Shown here: one piece after another, positions 44,153-56,500 of the stretch
Numbering within the stretch: position 1 is the stretch's first letter
Layout of the letters: each line of letters begins with the position of its first letter
Assembly (NCBI RefSeq): GCF_000764305.2
Contig: NW_025930738.1
Location: forward strand, 62,001 to 126,000
Source: Hyalella azteca
Lineage: Eukaryota > Arthropoda > Malacostraca > Amphipoda > Hyalellidae
Direction of reading: 5' to 3'
Length of the DNA: 64,000 bases
The notes under the pieces: generated by a model
Told to the model about the DNA's origin: nothing
What the model saw: the letters and a program-made list of their open reading frames with translations, nothing else
The model's database searches: none
Position numbers and translations under genes: made by a program

Positions 44153-47100
44153 CTTATAGAATCCTGCACAGGATCGAGGAAGGGTGCGGGATAAAGAGGC
44201 TTGAGTTGCCCGAGATGTTTAACAGTAGAACTTCGAACGTGATGACGACGAACTTGGGTTGTGATGAAGTGGTAGTCAAAGTTAACGTGGTCTTCTCCGG
44301 AACTCAATTTACGCGTCTTTCACGACATTAACTGTAAAAGGAGGCAACCAATATAATTACGATGATTGGAAGGATAATATTATTCACGAAGTAACTACAT
44401 TCTTTTTCGCCATATCATCGCTGAATTTTATCGAAATAACGAATTTAATGAATTAAAATGGAATTTCAGGCTAAAAGTTGATTTATCTGATGCTATATCA
44501 CCTAAGAACCAGAGTCGTGAAATCTTTTACACGCATACCTTCAGAGTGCGAGTTTTTCTCTCTTCTCTGGCATACCGACATTAAATTAATCTTTAACTTA
44601 CTTGTGAAGTCCTTAAAGTGATAAATTAACATGTCGAATCAGAATAAATATCACAAAATTTTAGATACGCATTCCTACCTTGTTTTTCGTTTATTAAACT
44701 TGATAGGTAGCTACTAATCTTTTCATGCCTTTATTTTACTTTGGGTATGTAAGAAAGCGCAAAGTCGCCAATTAATTCACTTTCCAATGATTACCTGCAC
44801 ATTTTGTGATGTTGAATAAATAATTAGGCGCATGCAGATCGAATTAAAACCATATTAAACAGCCTCCCATTCGTCAGACGAAGCTTTTAGAACTTTACCT
44901 CTGCTCTATTGTCCTGACTGAATATAGCTCAGAACTCAAAGCAAGTGTTGAGAACCAAATATAAGTTTTTTGTGTTGTCAGCAACCTACGAATTTTTTTG
45001 CTTCCATAGCCTATATAGTTGCAGGAATATTGTGAGATATGCATTGTTACTTAAATATATATAAACTGTATGAAGTTTCTTCATAACTCTTTGATTTTAT
45101 CATAAGCAGGTTTTGTTATTGGTTGCATAACAAAATTAATTTAAAACGGAAATTTCGCAGACTACAATGACTTACCGTATATAATTGGCTTACGCTGTCC
45201 TCAAATACACGTAGTACTTCAAGAAATACTTGACAACTGCAGTGATACCTGCAATTCACAAGCATTTTTTTACATCTTTTCTAATTAATTATCATGTTTT
45301 CCATTGTAATATATTTTTGAAATTTAATCATTAATCTTATGAATATATTATTCTATTTATTGCATTGAAGATCAATTGGCGTCAGTGTGCGTCAAACGCC
45401 CGTCGCAACACGCTTTGGCGAAAAATGTCTCAAAGTATATTTTTTGATAATATATAATATATAATAATAGATAATTTATAATATATAATAGATAATGTTT
45501 GGAAGTACTATATTTCAGTTTCTCGGTTGAGCCTCAATTAATTTTAAACAGTTTATCAAATCAAACCAAAAATAAAAAATCAAATTATTATCAATAATAT
45601 AATTATTATTCTATTAATCAAATTTTATCTAATTTATCAAATCAAAATCGAATAATTCTAAATCAAAAGAATATATTTGCAATAAATAATAATATATTAT
45701 TAGACCTCATCTGTTATAAGTGAACCTGCGAAAAGGTTCATTTATACCATTTATTTAACTGTTGAGGAAGTTAGAAATTATTCGTTCCCTTATATCCTAA
45801 TTTTTATTTTTTTACTTAAAAGAATTTATTTATTCGAATTCATTCTGCAAATAAAGGTGGAAAAGAAATTACATTCGCGAATCTCATGAAAAAAAATGAC
45901 TTTGCTTCCATAGCGCTGTTAGAACAACCAACTCTTTTCTTTCTTAAAAATATTTCCCCTTTCCTGACTATGTAAGCTAGCAGTCCTAGGGAGACCTCAG
46001 CCTAATGTCCTAACACTGTAAGAAGCAATGACAATCTGGACAATCAATCAAACGTGATGACCAGTACCAATTTTGAAAGCTTGCTAATCAAGAAAGCCAT
46101 AAGCGTCTCATGGAAATGAATAATGATCACGCGGCCTTCAGACCATGCATTACGAGGACGGAACACTAATTTTCGCCGCTGAATCCAGCCTACACGTGTG
46201 TTATGGCGCTTATTAGACTGGGCGTTCTGATCAACATCAGCGGGAATGTATTGCTTCAATCGGAGCATCACTGCGAAACAATTGATTATTCGTTGTAATC
46301 GTTGATTACTAATACATCACGCAGAGATAGCATCGTAATCTGAGTTTAGTGCCATGAGAGTATCCACGTCCATATGGCATTCGCCGAGATTCTCGAAGAT
46401 ATTTGAATGGAGAATACACGTGTGCTGTGGTGCTAAGAACTGGGACAAAACGCACTAGCAAGTCATGCTTTGAGCTATAGAAAGTCGGATATGTACGACC
46501 CCTTGACCGCGCCGTGTTCGCCGTCAAATTCAGCTCAACTTTACATGAGTTCCCAAATTACTGGGCTTCGCGACGACTACGATGGAAGTGTCTGCAATCA
46601 AAATTTAAAATCAAATATATGTTTTGTATGGACTCCTGTTTAACTCATGTTTAAACAAAAGGGATTGCCTATAAGAATTTGGAGGAATAGAATCTAAGCC
46701 AACAACATGCACTGAAAAACTCCGTAAAGAATTGGGAGCCGATAATCGATGATTAGATGGTTTACCAATCAAATTCGTTACTATTTTCCGTCTCGAGAAA
46801 TTTTTCATGAATAGCCAACAAATTTTATGACGTCAAGCTTCTTCAGTTTGAGAATAAGGAAATCTGATCTGTACCATTATTATATTTTTAAAAGGGTTTA
46901 TAATAGCAACACAACGAGTATAATAGAAACACATCATTCAATGCCGAAGATACTACTACATATACAGAGTGTACCGAAAAACGCGAGTGAAAAAAAAAGT
47001 ATTCCCCTTAAACCGAAACTTTTAATTTACTTCATTATCTTATTATTTGCTTCATATGTTTAGCCTTGTTCATTTTACTCTGTTTACTTTACTTTTTACT

Positions 47101-47204
47101 ACTTTGTATCCTTTGTCAGCAAGTAACGTAAGTTCCACCGTACGATCCAGAGCTTCTGAACCTCGATCCCTCTGTCGGTTACGTCGGATCCGCAGTAGGA
47201 TCGG
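44153..47204. other. Intergenic stretch
   Basis: AT-rich, including very AT-rich runs near 45440-45700 (ATAATATATAATAGATAAT). ORFs up to 75 codons have no recognisable motif. Confidence 0.5.
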
Positions 47205-47365
47205 GAGCGCAGCCGTGCACTACCAATTTTGTGCACCAATAGGCCCTGAATAGAACGCCTTGGATCTCTCCGGACATCCACCAATCAGCCGTGAACCACT
47301 CGGCTTTGTCCTCCTCCAGCCTTGCATAAAACCTGCCGTGTACCACCAGACTCGGATCGAACATG
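47205..47365 (-). repeat. Dispersed repeat, copy 2 (GTGCACGGCTG family)
   Basis: Reverse-strand match to 5007-5160: AGTGCACGGCTG, TTGGTGCACAAAATTGGT, GGCCTATT, GGACAAAGCCGAGTGGTTCA. The copies have diverged but keep the same order. Confidence 0.65.
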
Positions 47366-49630
47366 ACTTCCGGGCATCGTTAAATTAGGTAATTTTACGT
47401 TCACCGCATCTGAGGTTAGGTTTCAGATAGCATAGTTCTGTTCCAAAATTTATCGTCCTTCGACGAGTGGTCGTTCGACCGAGGGCTGGTTCGACGCTCG
47501 GCCTAAATACGGACGGCTTGAAGTGTTGAAGGCTACGTTCCGGAAGGCAGGAATCATGATCGATGGTCCATTATACCCAGGGCAGTGGTGGTCTTCGGCA
47601 GGCGACCCTTATAGGGTCCAGAGCGCCTGCATATCTTTTATCAGCAGGGGACGTATTGCATCAACCGAAGATCGCAAAAGTGATTTATACATGTCATCAA
47701 ATTGGTGTTGCTGCTTTATATTTGACCTATTACTATCAGCATTTTTGCATAAATAAACTCGATTAACTTCCAACAGCAGCTTTCTTTCATGACTAGATAA
47801 ATTATCTAGAACCATAAAAAACTGTTCTACTTTTAATATTCTGCTCAAATATATCCCTCTGAAAAGAGTTAAGAACTGATGTTAAACCGCGCTTTCATCC
47901 TCACCACAGAAAAAAATCCATTCCTCCTTTGTTTATGAACGAAATCAATTTTGTGCCTTCGGGCTCGCATTAGTATTCTGTGAAAGATTGAAAGCAATCA
48001 ATTACCTAAGTAGCTTAATTTCTTTGAGTGCTTCGAATGCTTACGAGCTGACCGAGCTTTGCAGTGAAAATTTGCCAAGTTTTAGAAGGGCTTTTATTTT
48101 GTAACGCATTTTCATAAATTTTGTCATTTTAAGTTCATCGCTTTACTATAATTTTACGATAAATAAAACAGATGCGGCCGCTCACTTATGCTCGTAAAAA
48201 TTTATTAATTTCAAATTGAAATCCTAGAATTTTGCTGTTAGCTGCCAATTCCAATTTCGCTGTTTCAGATCTTCTCATTAGAGAGATCAATTCTTATTTT
48301 TGAGTACTTCAACCAACCGTAACAAACTAAAAAAAACGGAGCTTTACATTGAAGGTGAATTTGAATTATAAATGCACCAGTTGCTGAAGCCATAATGATG
48401 TGCCTGAGAGTGCGCTCCTGAAATTCTTCTCAAGTCATTGCCATGGATGACATAGAACTCCATCAGAATATTTGCCATATCCTTCTAATACATGTTAATA
48501 ACTCTTAACCGGAGATAAATATTGGTCTGCTGAGACCCATGATAATCGACTGAGCCCTGGCATATACACGTGTCGTTGCCGTGCCACATCTGATCAAGAT
48601 TAGGGTAATATATATAAATAGAATCTTTACTCGCTGTATAAAATCCCTATGATTTGAAAATTCCGATATAAATAATCGCGAAAACAATTTTCAATTGAAA
48701 CTGTACTATTAAAACCCATATTTTGAAATTAAACTACCATTTAAATACTGTTTTGAAATACAATAGAAACTTTGACATTTCATTTTCAAAATAACTTCCT
48801 TGATTGTTTATTACTGTTTTATGAATCAATCATTAAAAAATTTACTACCATTCAACAATTCAACAATCGACAGGAGGATTTTTGAGGAATTCTGATCGTG
48901 TAGTCAATTTATTACCAGTGCAACGCTTCAAAAAAATAAACTGCTAAACTTTCACTAATGCATAAATGATTCCCGACTGACGAATTTCTAGTCTATTTTT
49001 GCCTGGAAGCAAGTCAGTATGTACTATATTCAAAATAATATTCGTCTACGAATGCTCTGGCCTTCAATAATGCTTTTCGTAGGCCGGGTAACCAAATTTA
49101 TCCTCAAAATTGGAAACTCATTCAAGTTACTTTTCTGTTGCATAAGGTTTTAGGAATTGAATTGCAATAATTATAAGACCAGTGATATAAAATTCTAATG
49201 GAGAAGTAACTATCACAAATGGTCGTATATAAAGATAGACAACCCTAATCACCAACTTATGGAATACTATAATTTAAGGCCACTATAATTACTTAAAAAT
49301 TTGGAACTTGCGTAGATTTAGGAATTTTACTATTTTATGATTGTTTTAATCAAATAATTGAACTTAAATAAAAAATCAATTTAATCGTGAATTGTTTTTA
49401 ATCCGAAAATAACATATGAGTTAAATGCTAGCTATAGGAGCTTAATATGTCATCTATCATGTAGCTTTCGTCATTTCAACTATTTTTCTCTTCGTTGAAT
49501 TAAACCGTTTTCACAATTAATTTAAGTAAGAAGACATGTATTCACTATACCGAGGCTTCTTTATACGTTGTTTTTTTGGTTCTTATACCTCATTTTTCTT
49601 GCATTTTATCCTAAATTTGTCTCAGTTTTT
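47366..49630. other. Intergenic stretch
   Basis: AT-rich, nothing recognised; ORFs at 47523-47848 on both strands appear random. Confidence 0.5.
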
Positions 49631-49807
49631 AGTGCATTTTCTCATATATGGAAAAAATGCACTATTGTGGTCGCCATGTCCGTTTGTCTGTCTGTCCGTC
49701 AGTCTGTCCGTCCGTCGGTCCGTCCGTCTGTCCGTGACCTCAAGTTTTCGTCGAAGAGAAAATGCGCTCTCTGTCACTCACTGCAGTGAGTACTGAGTTA
49801 TATTTTT
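49631..49807 (+). repeat. Hairpin-ended repeat with TCTG/TCCG core, copy 3
   Basis: AGTGCATTTTCTCATATATG and its inverse GAAAAAATGCACT form a perfect-looking hairpin. Then comes GGTCGCCATGTCCGT, a longer (TCTG/TCCG)n, GAGAAAATGCGCT and CACTGCAGTGAGTACTGAG. It is the only copy outside the segmental duplication, showing the element is dispersed. Confidence 0.78.
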
Positions 49808-52440
49808 ATTATATCTCTGTGGTAAAGTTTGTTTCCCTCATATGAATGTAATAAATCATGATGTATGATTGTTCAGTTATGATATTCGATTTATAAAATA
49901 TTTTCTCTATCTATATGTTGAGATAACTGTGTGTCGTCTCATTGTACAGTATACTTCCTACTGCCGCATCCAAATATGATTTAATTCAGTCCAATTTATT
50001 AACATTTAAAAAATTTAATTTGTCACGGATTTCGTATTCCGCCTGTTCATTTTATTGCACGGTTAATTATTGCTTTGCTCAAGCTTCTCAAGTCATGAAA
50101 ATTATACGCTTACACATTCTTAAATTTGTGCATATTCTTTTTCTCTCAATGTTCAAGTCGAAATGTCAAAGGCACCAGGCGTGTTTCACGGATGGAATAA
50201 GAAAATAAACTTCGAGAATACTGACCATTCAACAAAATATTTTCATTCTATGAAAAGCGATTAACATCTCGTAGATCGTATAAAGTAGTCAAAGCCAGAC
50301 ATTCGATAATAATGCGCATATGCAAAGACTGTGTCCTTATGAAAGTATTTCATTTCACATAGAAAAGCACGTGCGGTGACACGTGAAAGCTATTAAATAA
50401 TGCAAAGAAATTGATCTCTGATAAAGAGAAGATTGAATTTGGAGCAGCAGGTGGCCCGTGGCACGACTATAGTGACGTGACATGAGCATGAGAAGCTATT
50501 TGAAGCCGAGAAATTAGACGATTTATCGATTTACATAATCTTAAGTGCAATAGCGAACAAAAAAAAAAAGATTCTGAAAAAGGTGGTTCTGTTGTGAGAT
50601 TCTCTAAAGCTGAGATAGCAACCGGAATGTGAGGCAGAGATGCGATTTGCATCACGGGTTCAAAATCAAATGTTTACAGGGAAGGAAAACATCGGCTTTT
50701 GATGTAACTGATTTTATCTCATAAGATCGACGACGTTCTTCCCCCAGATGAGGTTGTTTTTGTGCCTGCCGCCTTCAAGTTACGTACAAAATTACGTTTA
50801 TCGAAATATAGTGAACTGCTTGCAATGTAAGAGGAGTAAAGTAATAAACAAATTACCTTCTGCTATGCAGTTAGTTCTCGATTCCAGCGCATACTGGTAA
50901 GTGGTAAGGCTCCAAGTTTTCGTGCGATTCGAAACTCGTTCACGGCCGCAAGTTTTCAATAAGGAAACTTTACCGTAGGCTTAGGTTGAGTACTACTGCA
51001 GAAAAAAGAGACGACATGCAAATACGAGGCCAGAGCACTCACATGCAACGGCTTAGTTTGAAATTATTATGAAGGAGAAGCAATTGGTTCAATTTCTTCA
51101 ACAATTATGATTTGTGAAAGCATAGTTCGGAAACTTATATTATGTCTACAAATTTTTTATTTGACTTTTGAGCTATTTTTTACTTTATTATCCCTCTGCG
51201 ATTGATCAGATCAATATATGCGCCTGTCAGAATAATATTTGTCATTGCACTTTTCAAAATATATTATATTTTCTGATATGTATGAAGAGATGTATTTGAT
51301 GAAGAAAACAACAGATGTTACTTCACGCAGCACGCGATAATCAGCCCCAGCATTCAGCTTTTAAGATTAGTAGTTCACATCTCGAAGAGTTGCCGGGGTG
51401 AATGCAGCTTGCTCGTCTCGCTGGAGTAATACGTGAAATACAGCTCACTCTCTCCTTGCCAACAGAAACGAAAAACATAGAAATGTAAGTTAATCAAAAG
51501 CTTAATATGGTTTGGCCATTTTAGAGATATGTTTGTATGTACAAAACAGTAAAAAATTTCGTAATATTCCATGTTTCCACGTAACATTGCGAAGGTTGTT
51601 TTTGTGTGGTGGTGTATTTTAAGCAGGATGATTTACGGTAAATTCCAAAAGCGGTGTAAATCTTCTTCAATATTTGGTTAAGACAGACAAAAAATTATCA
51701 TGATTGTACAACAACCTTGATCAATACACTGTGGGTAACTTACACCAATTTGTTTTAACGTACGCCGTTTCGCTATTGCACCTACATGTAAACAAGTACG
51801 TATAACAGTTAGAATCTCTATAATCGTTTTTTTTTTTCAACTCATTAATGTTACGTTTAGGTGTCAGGTGGTGGGCGAATTTAACTCTCCCAGCCTATTT
51901 TCTTGCATAAGTTATATTTATAGTAAAAGTTTAATAAAAATGAATTTTTAACTTGCACACGAATGTTTATTTTAGTATACTATCAAATTTTTTTATTTTC
52001 ATTCATTCTTCAAAGAAAATTATTTCGAGGTACGACTTCGCTATGTTGTTGAGGATGAAAGTGAGGTTGTGTCGATACATGTGAGAAAATGGCGATTGAT
52101 TTCATATTTATGAACTTTTCATCGGTGGCGTTATTGAAGAAAAAGTTGATTATTTAGAATGAGATTTATTTTCGAATTTAAACCTATTTGTGAGAAGTGG
52201 ACATGTAACTGAGAGCTGCAAAATATAACATCAATGACAATTATAACCATGTTGCTACTGTTGAGATCATAACCATTACCAATCTTTTGGGTCTATTTCT
52301 TTCCTAATTTTATTCAATTGTATAAAAATATTTTTTTGTCTCCTCCAAACCGCTCATTCTTCTGACGGCAGCTACATTTCAAAACGTTGCAACGTTGCAT
52401 CATTGCATGTGGTTTTGCTCACATGTGTGTGTGAGTCTGT
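49808..52440. other. Intergenic / upstream stretch of the GH31 gene
   Basis: No recognisable gene. The missing first exon(s) of the GH31 gene (signal or membrane anchor) could lie here, but I could not identify them. Confidence 0.45.
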
Positions 52441-52443
52441 GAG

Positions 52444-53345
52444 ATGAGTGCCAAATCAGACTGGACTTCAGTGCGCACCGGCGTGCCGCTAGCAAGTGTA
52501 CTCGTACCTGTTTCGTCCGTTGCATTTAAGAACGATCTGCCAGAAGCTGTGTCTAGTGTGTACTCGATGTGTGCTGACGACACAAAAGTTTATAATACAG
52601 TTAAGAATACGTCACAAAGAGTAGAGTTGCAAGGTGATCTTGACAAGTTTATTGACTGGTCTGACACGTGGCAGCTGCGTTTTAATGCTGACAAGTGTAA
52701 AGTAATCCACCTTGCAAGAAAAATTAACAGCAAGATCAAAGTATGAGAAGACACGGTTGCAACGACAGAGTGATGATGTCGAAGTCGTCAATGGTAAAAG
52801 AATGTTTGTTTGTCGCTGTCGTACGTCTGAATCTAGAGTTTGGAAAAGCCATGTGGTCACCAAAACTTGAAAAGGACGAAAATTTAGTCCAGAGCGTTCA
52901 ACGACGTGCAACAAGGATAATTCCGGGATTTAAAAGGCAGGCCTTATGAAGAAATATTAAAGACCATGAAACATCCAAGCCTCTGTTATCGACGTCTACG
53001 AGGTGACCTCATTGAAGTAGGTATACAAGTATACCCACGGTTTATACAAGGTCCGAGAAGGAGTCGTAGAATTTGAAACAAGCACCAAAACCGGGAGCCA
53101 CGGCTATAAACTAAAAAAACTGCTTTTTGACACATCCATGATACAACATTTCTTCTCGCTTCGAATCACCGACATGTGGAACAGCCTCTCTGATAGCATC
53201 GTTGACGTTCCGAGTAAATCGAGTCACGAAAAGTACAAGAATCGGCAACAGGGCCTATTCTTGGGAAGAGCGAAGAAATAGGCCTTGAACCTATTTCTTA
53301 GGAGCCGACACTTTTATTCTATTCTAGTCTATTTCATTCTATTCT
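52444..53345 (+). mobile_element. Non-LTR retrotransposon (LINE) remnant: reverse transcriptase end and 3' tail
   Basis: KNDLPEAVSSVYSMCADDTK carries the RT active-site block (FADD in live elements, CADD here), followed by LDKFIDWSDTWQLRFNADKC. In other frames come VQRRATRIIPGFK, LCYRRLRGDLIEV and FFSLRITDMWNSLSDSIV, the conserved LINE C-terminus. The expected GVPQGSVLGP motif reads GVPLASVLVP. Several frameshifts and the lost 5' part show it is inactive. It ends with a tail related to 2870-2975 and TTCTATTCTA repeats. Confidence 0.85.
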
Positions 53346-53486
53346 AAGTAAAATGTCTTATGACATTTAGTGATGCCTGCAATCTTAATATTTAGCGGAG
53401 ACGATTATCGAAGAATTATCACAGCAATACTAAATACAAATATTATTTTTCATGGATTGCCTTAAGTTTTTTACTTACGCACGCAG

Positions 53487-53537
53487 AGTTGCTGCTTGAC
53501 ATTCACGAGCGAACTTTACGAATTTTGCGAGCAAACG
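53487..53537 (+). CDS. GH31 first recognised exon
   Basis: Acceptor ACGCAG, donor GTGAGT, phases 1 to 1: LLLDIHERTLRILRAN, whose split codon joins to VSDEVDMGLAIP of the next exon. It is short, but both phases fit and L.L..R.LRI.. is usual at this place in the family. Confidence 0.7.
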
Positions 53538-56500
53538 GTGAGTTCATTTCCTGTATCTTTTGTTGGATACTTGCAATTAATTTCTAATTTTTTCAATGTA
53601 AAATTTATTGTGTTTATTTATAATATTTAAATTAACAAAGTTTATCATTGCGACTTTAGAAATTGTAATTTCAAGCCTCGGTCAATTATTCTGCCTAAAT
53701 CATAACCTTTATTTATTATTCTGCNTCTGTTATCCATTCTGCCGTGTTTATCCAGTATCGGACGAGGTGGATATGGGCCTGGCTATTCCCCCTGGGACCC
53801 CCACCAACCCATGCGAGGTTCCGGGCTCCGACTACTGCGTGGAGTACGTGGGCGAGGCGCAGCTCTCCATCACGACGGACGGTCACTGTCAGGAGGTCTC
53901 GTGGGTCGCGTCAGGCGCCACCGAGCTCAAGGACTGCGTCATTCTAAAGGGCCATTGGTGGGCTTAATTTATGTTGCTTAAGAAATTTGGGCAATGAATT
54001 TTATTTTAGATAATATCTTCGTTTTATATTTGCTAATTCTTACATCTCGGACTAAGACGAACGAGTTTTTCGACTCCAACGTTTCATCGTGCTTGAACGT
54101 TGAACATTTTTCTCAAAATCGCTGCCACCTATGAAAATTCTAACATCAAAGAATGTATTGGATTATGATGGTTGATAATATGTTCAAATCTATATGCTGT
54201 TTCAGCGTAATTATGGACTAATGAGATACGTGCAGGATATCATGAAGCCTTTTGCTGCACAGGTACGGGGGAGGTGAGCAGTTCACCCAACCCTGGCCCA
54301 TCGAGCAGAAGCCCCGGCCTGAGACAGCTTACGTGACGGCCGACATGTTGCAGCGCTCCAACCAGTGGTACGGCGGTGTCACTGAGGCTTACTGGATATC
54401 TTCGCAGGGACTCGCTGTATATGTGAGCAATTTATTTTATGTGATAGTATCGACACACTCCATAGCTGACTTTGCTAAGCTTAAAGTTAGGTCATTTGGT
54501 TTATCAGAAGGTTCCCACGTTTATGTCTAATTTTTTTAAATAAGAAGCTAAGTTTGTGTTACAGGTCCAATAATTTTTTTGAGATAGTAAGTAAATATTG
54601 AACTAATTTAATTTGAACTCAGGTGCCAGATGAGGTACCACTGTTCCTGAGCCTCGTGGACGCGGACGCTGACGGTGTTGCTGACGAGATGTGCTTCTCC
54701 GCCAGACATGAAGTGCCGTTTGCTGACCGCGACAGCGCCCTGATACTGCGCTACTCCGTTTGCTCTGCAGATGACGTCAGACAGGTGATAGCTTCGTCAA
54801 TCCGGAGTTACGCGTTTTTTTCGTGTCAACAATTGCTGTACAAAAAAATAACGACTTTGAAGTCCTTCAAAAAACTTTGCATTGAGCACCAGAATAAAAT
54901 TATTGAATAGTCATTGGAGATTTACGTACTAGAATTATTTTTTGATATCGGAGAAATATGGAGCCTGAAAACCGGTGAATGTATTCGCAAAATCTGATCG
55001 AACATTGTTGCTAAAGACGATATTTGTTGCTAAGGTGGGCAGTGACATACCTACGATACGAAACAACCAGATAGCTGTGGTCCTTCTGATTGATCGAATT
55101 ACAACAGTTGTAGCCCCACCATTAAATATAAATTAATTTTGCTGATTTACATTCATTTATTCTTATCCAGTGACCGCCACGATGTTCCAGGTACACGAAG
55201 CAACACTACCGAAGTTCTATTCATTTCCCTCTGGAATTCCTGATGAAAAGATGATGAGGGATACGGTGTGGACCACCTGGGCCGAGTACAAAACTGAAAT
55301 TAATGACTCGCGCGTTCTCGCCTTGGCGTACAATGTTATTGAGAAAGGATACCCATACAGCCAGGTTATTAATTACGATGCGAGGCATGACATTATATCC
55401 TAAGCATAAGCACAAATTTCAAGATACATGTACCTCTTCAGAGACCTGATATTAATTAGGTAAAGATTACCAAATATAAAGGTTAAATAATTGTAACCAT
55501 TTAAAAAAAAGGCTTTGGCGTGAGATTGGAACAAGTCTTAGTTTATTCTCTCTATTGAGAGATCAATGTCAGATTGTGTTCAAAGCAATATTGAATGACT
55601 AATAAAAAAAAGGAATGTATGACTCATGCTTGGTCTTTTATCGATTAGGTTGAGATTTCTAACAATGATGGTTTTCTGTGACGTCGCCAATGACATAACC
55701 TAATTAATTTTTAGATCGAGATCGATGACAACTGGGAGACTTGCTACGGAAACGCAGAGTTCAACACCGACAGATTCTCCGACGCTAAGGCCATGGTTGA
55801 CGAGCTACACGTGAGTCCCCTTTACTCTTGAAGTTGTATCACGTGTGTTTCACGATGTAGAATTTCTCCTCGCCTCAACATATTTATGATATTTTACTTG
55901 AAAGAAATCTATTGGAAAGGCTAGTAGAAATTGTTAATTGTTGTGTTCAGAAAATTATTCGGCTCACAGGCACTTGGATTCCGAGTGACGCTCTGGATCC
56001 ATCCCTTTATTAACGACGACTGCGAGGCCTTTGCTTACGCCGATGCGCGAGGCTACTTCGTCAAGGTATTCCTAGCGCCCTCATTATTTACTAAACCTCT
56101 AAGCATATTAATGTTGTAAGATTTGAATATTTTCAGAACTAAAAATTATCGTGCTTGTAATCATTCGCAATCTTCCTATGGTATCAGCACTTATAAATTT
56201 ATTAAGGAACTATTCTTCATTATTCTACATAAAAGACAACCTTTTGAACATTTAGTGCCCAAATTATGATCAATCATGAACCCAGGCTTCCAGGTGCACT
56301 GTCGTTATTTGGTTTGAATGATCTATCTCAAGGAACCTAGGGCATGAAACATATCGTATGTTATAATCTTAGTACATCATATAGTATTCATCACTTCAGT
56401 ATAGTGGTATATCAAACCACTCAAAATCCTAATTATTTCAATACTGTACGCTAATAACGGTATCTGCCGTACAGGCAGCTGATGGAGTCACTCAACTGAC

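Noticed and set aside
52444..52949. Active reverse transcriptase or domesticated RT gene
   Set aside because: Frame breaks, lost 5' part and a mutated GVPQGS motif mark it as a dead LINE.
55171..55190. Earlier acceptor for GH31 exon 5 at 55170
   Set aside because: It would begin with an in-frame TGA; the AG at 55190 keeps phase and homology.
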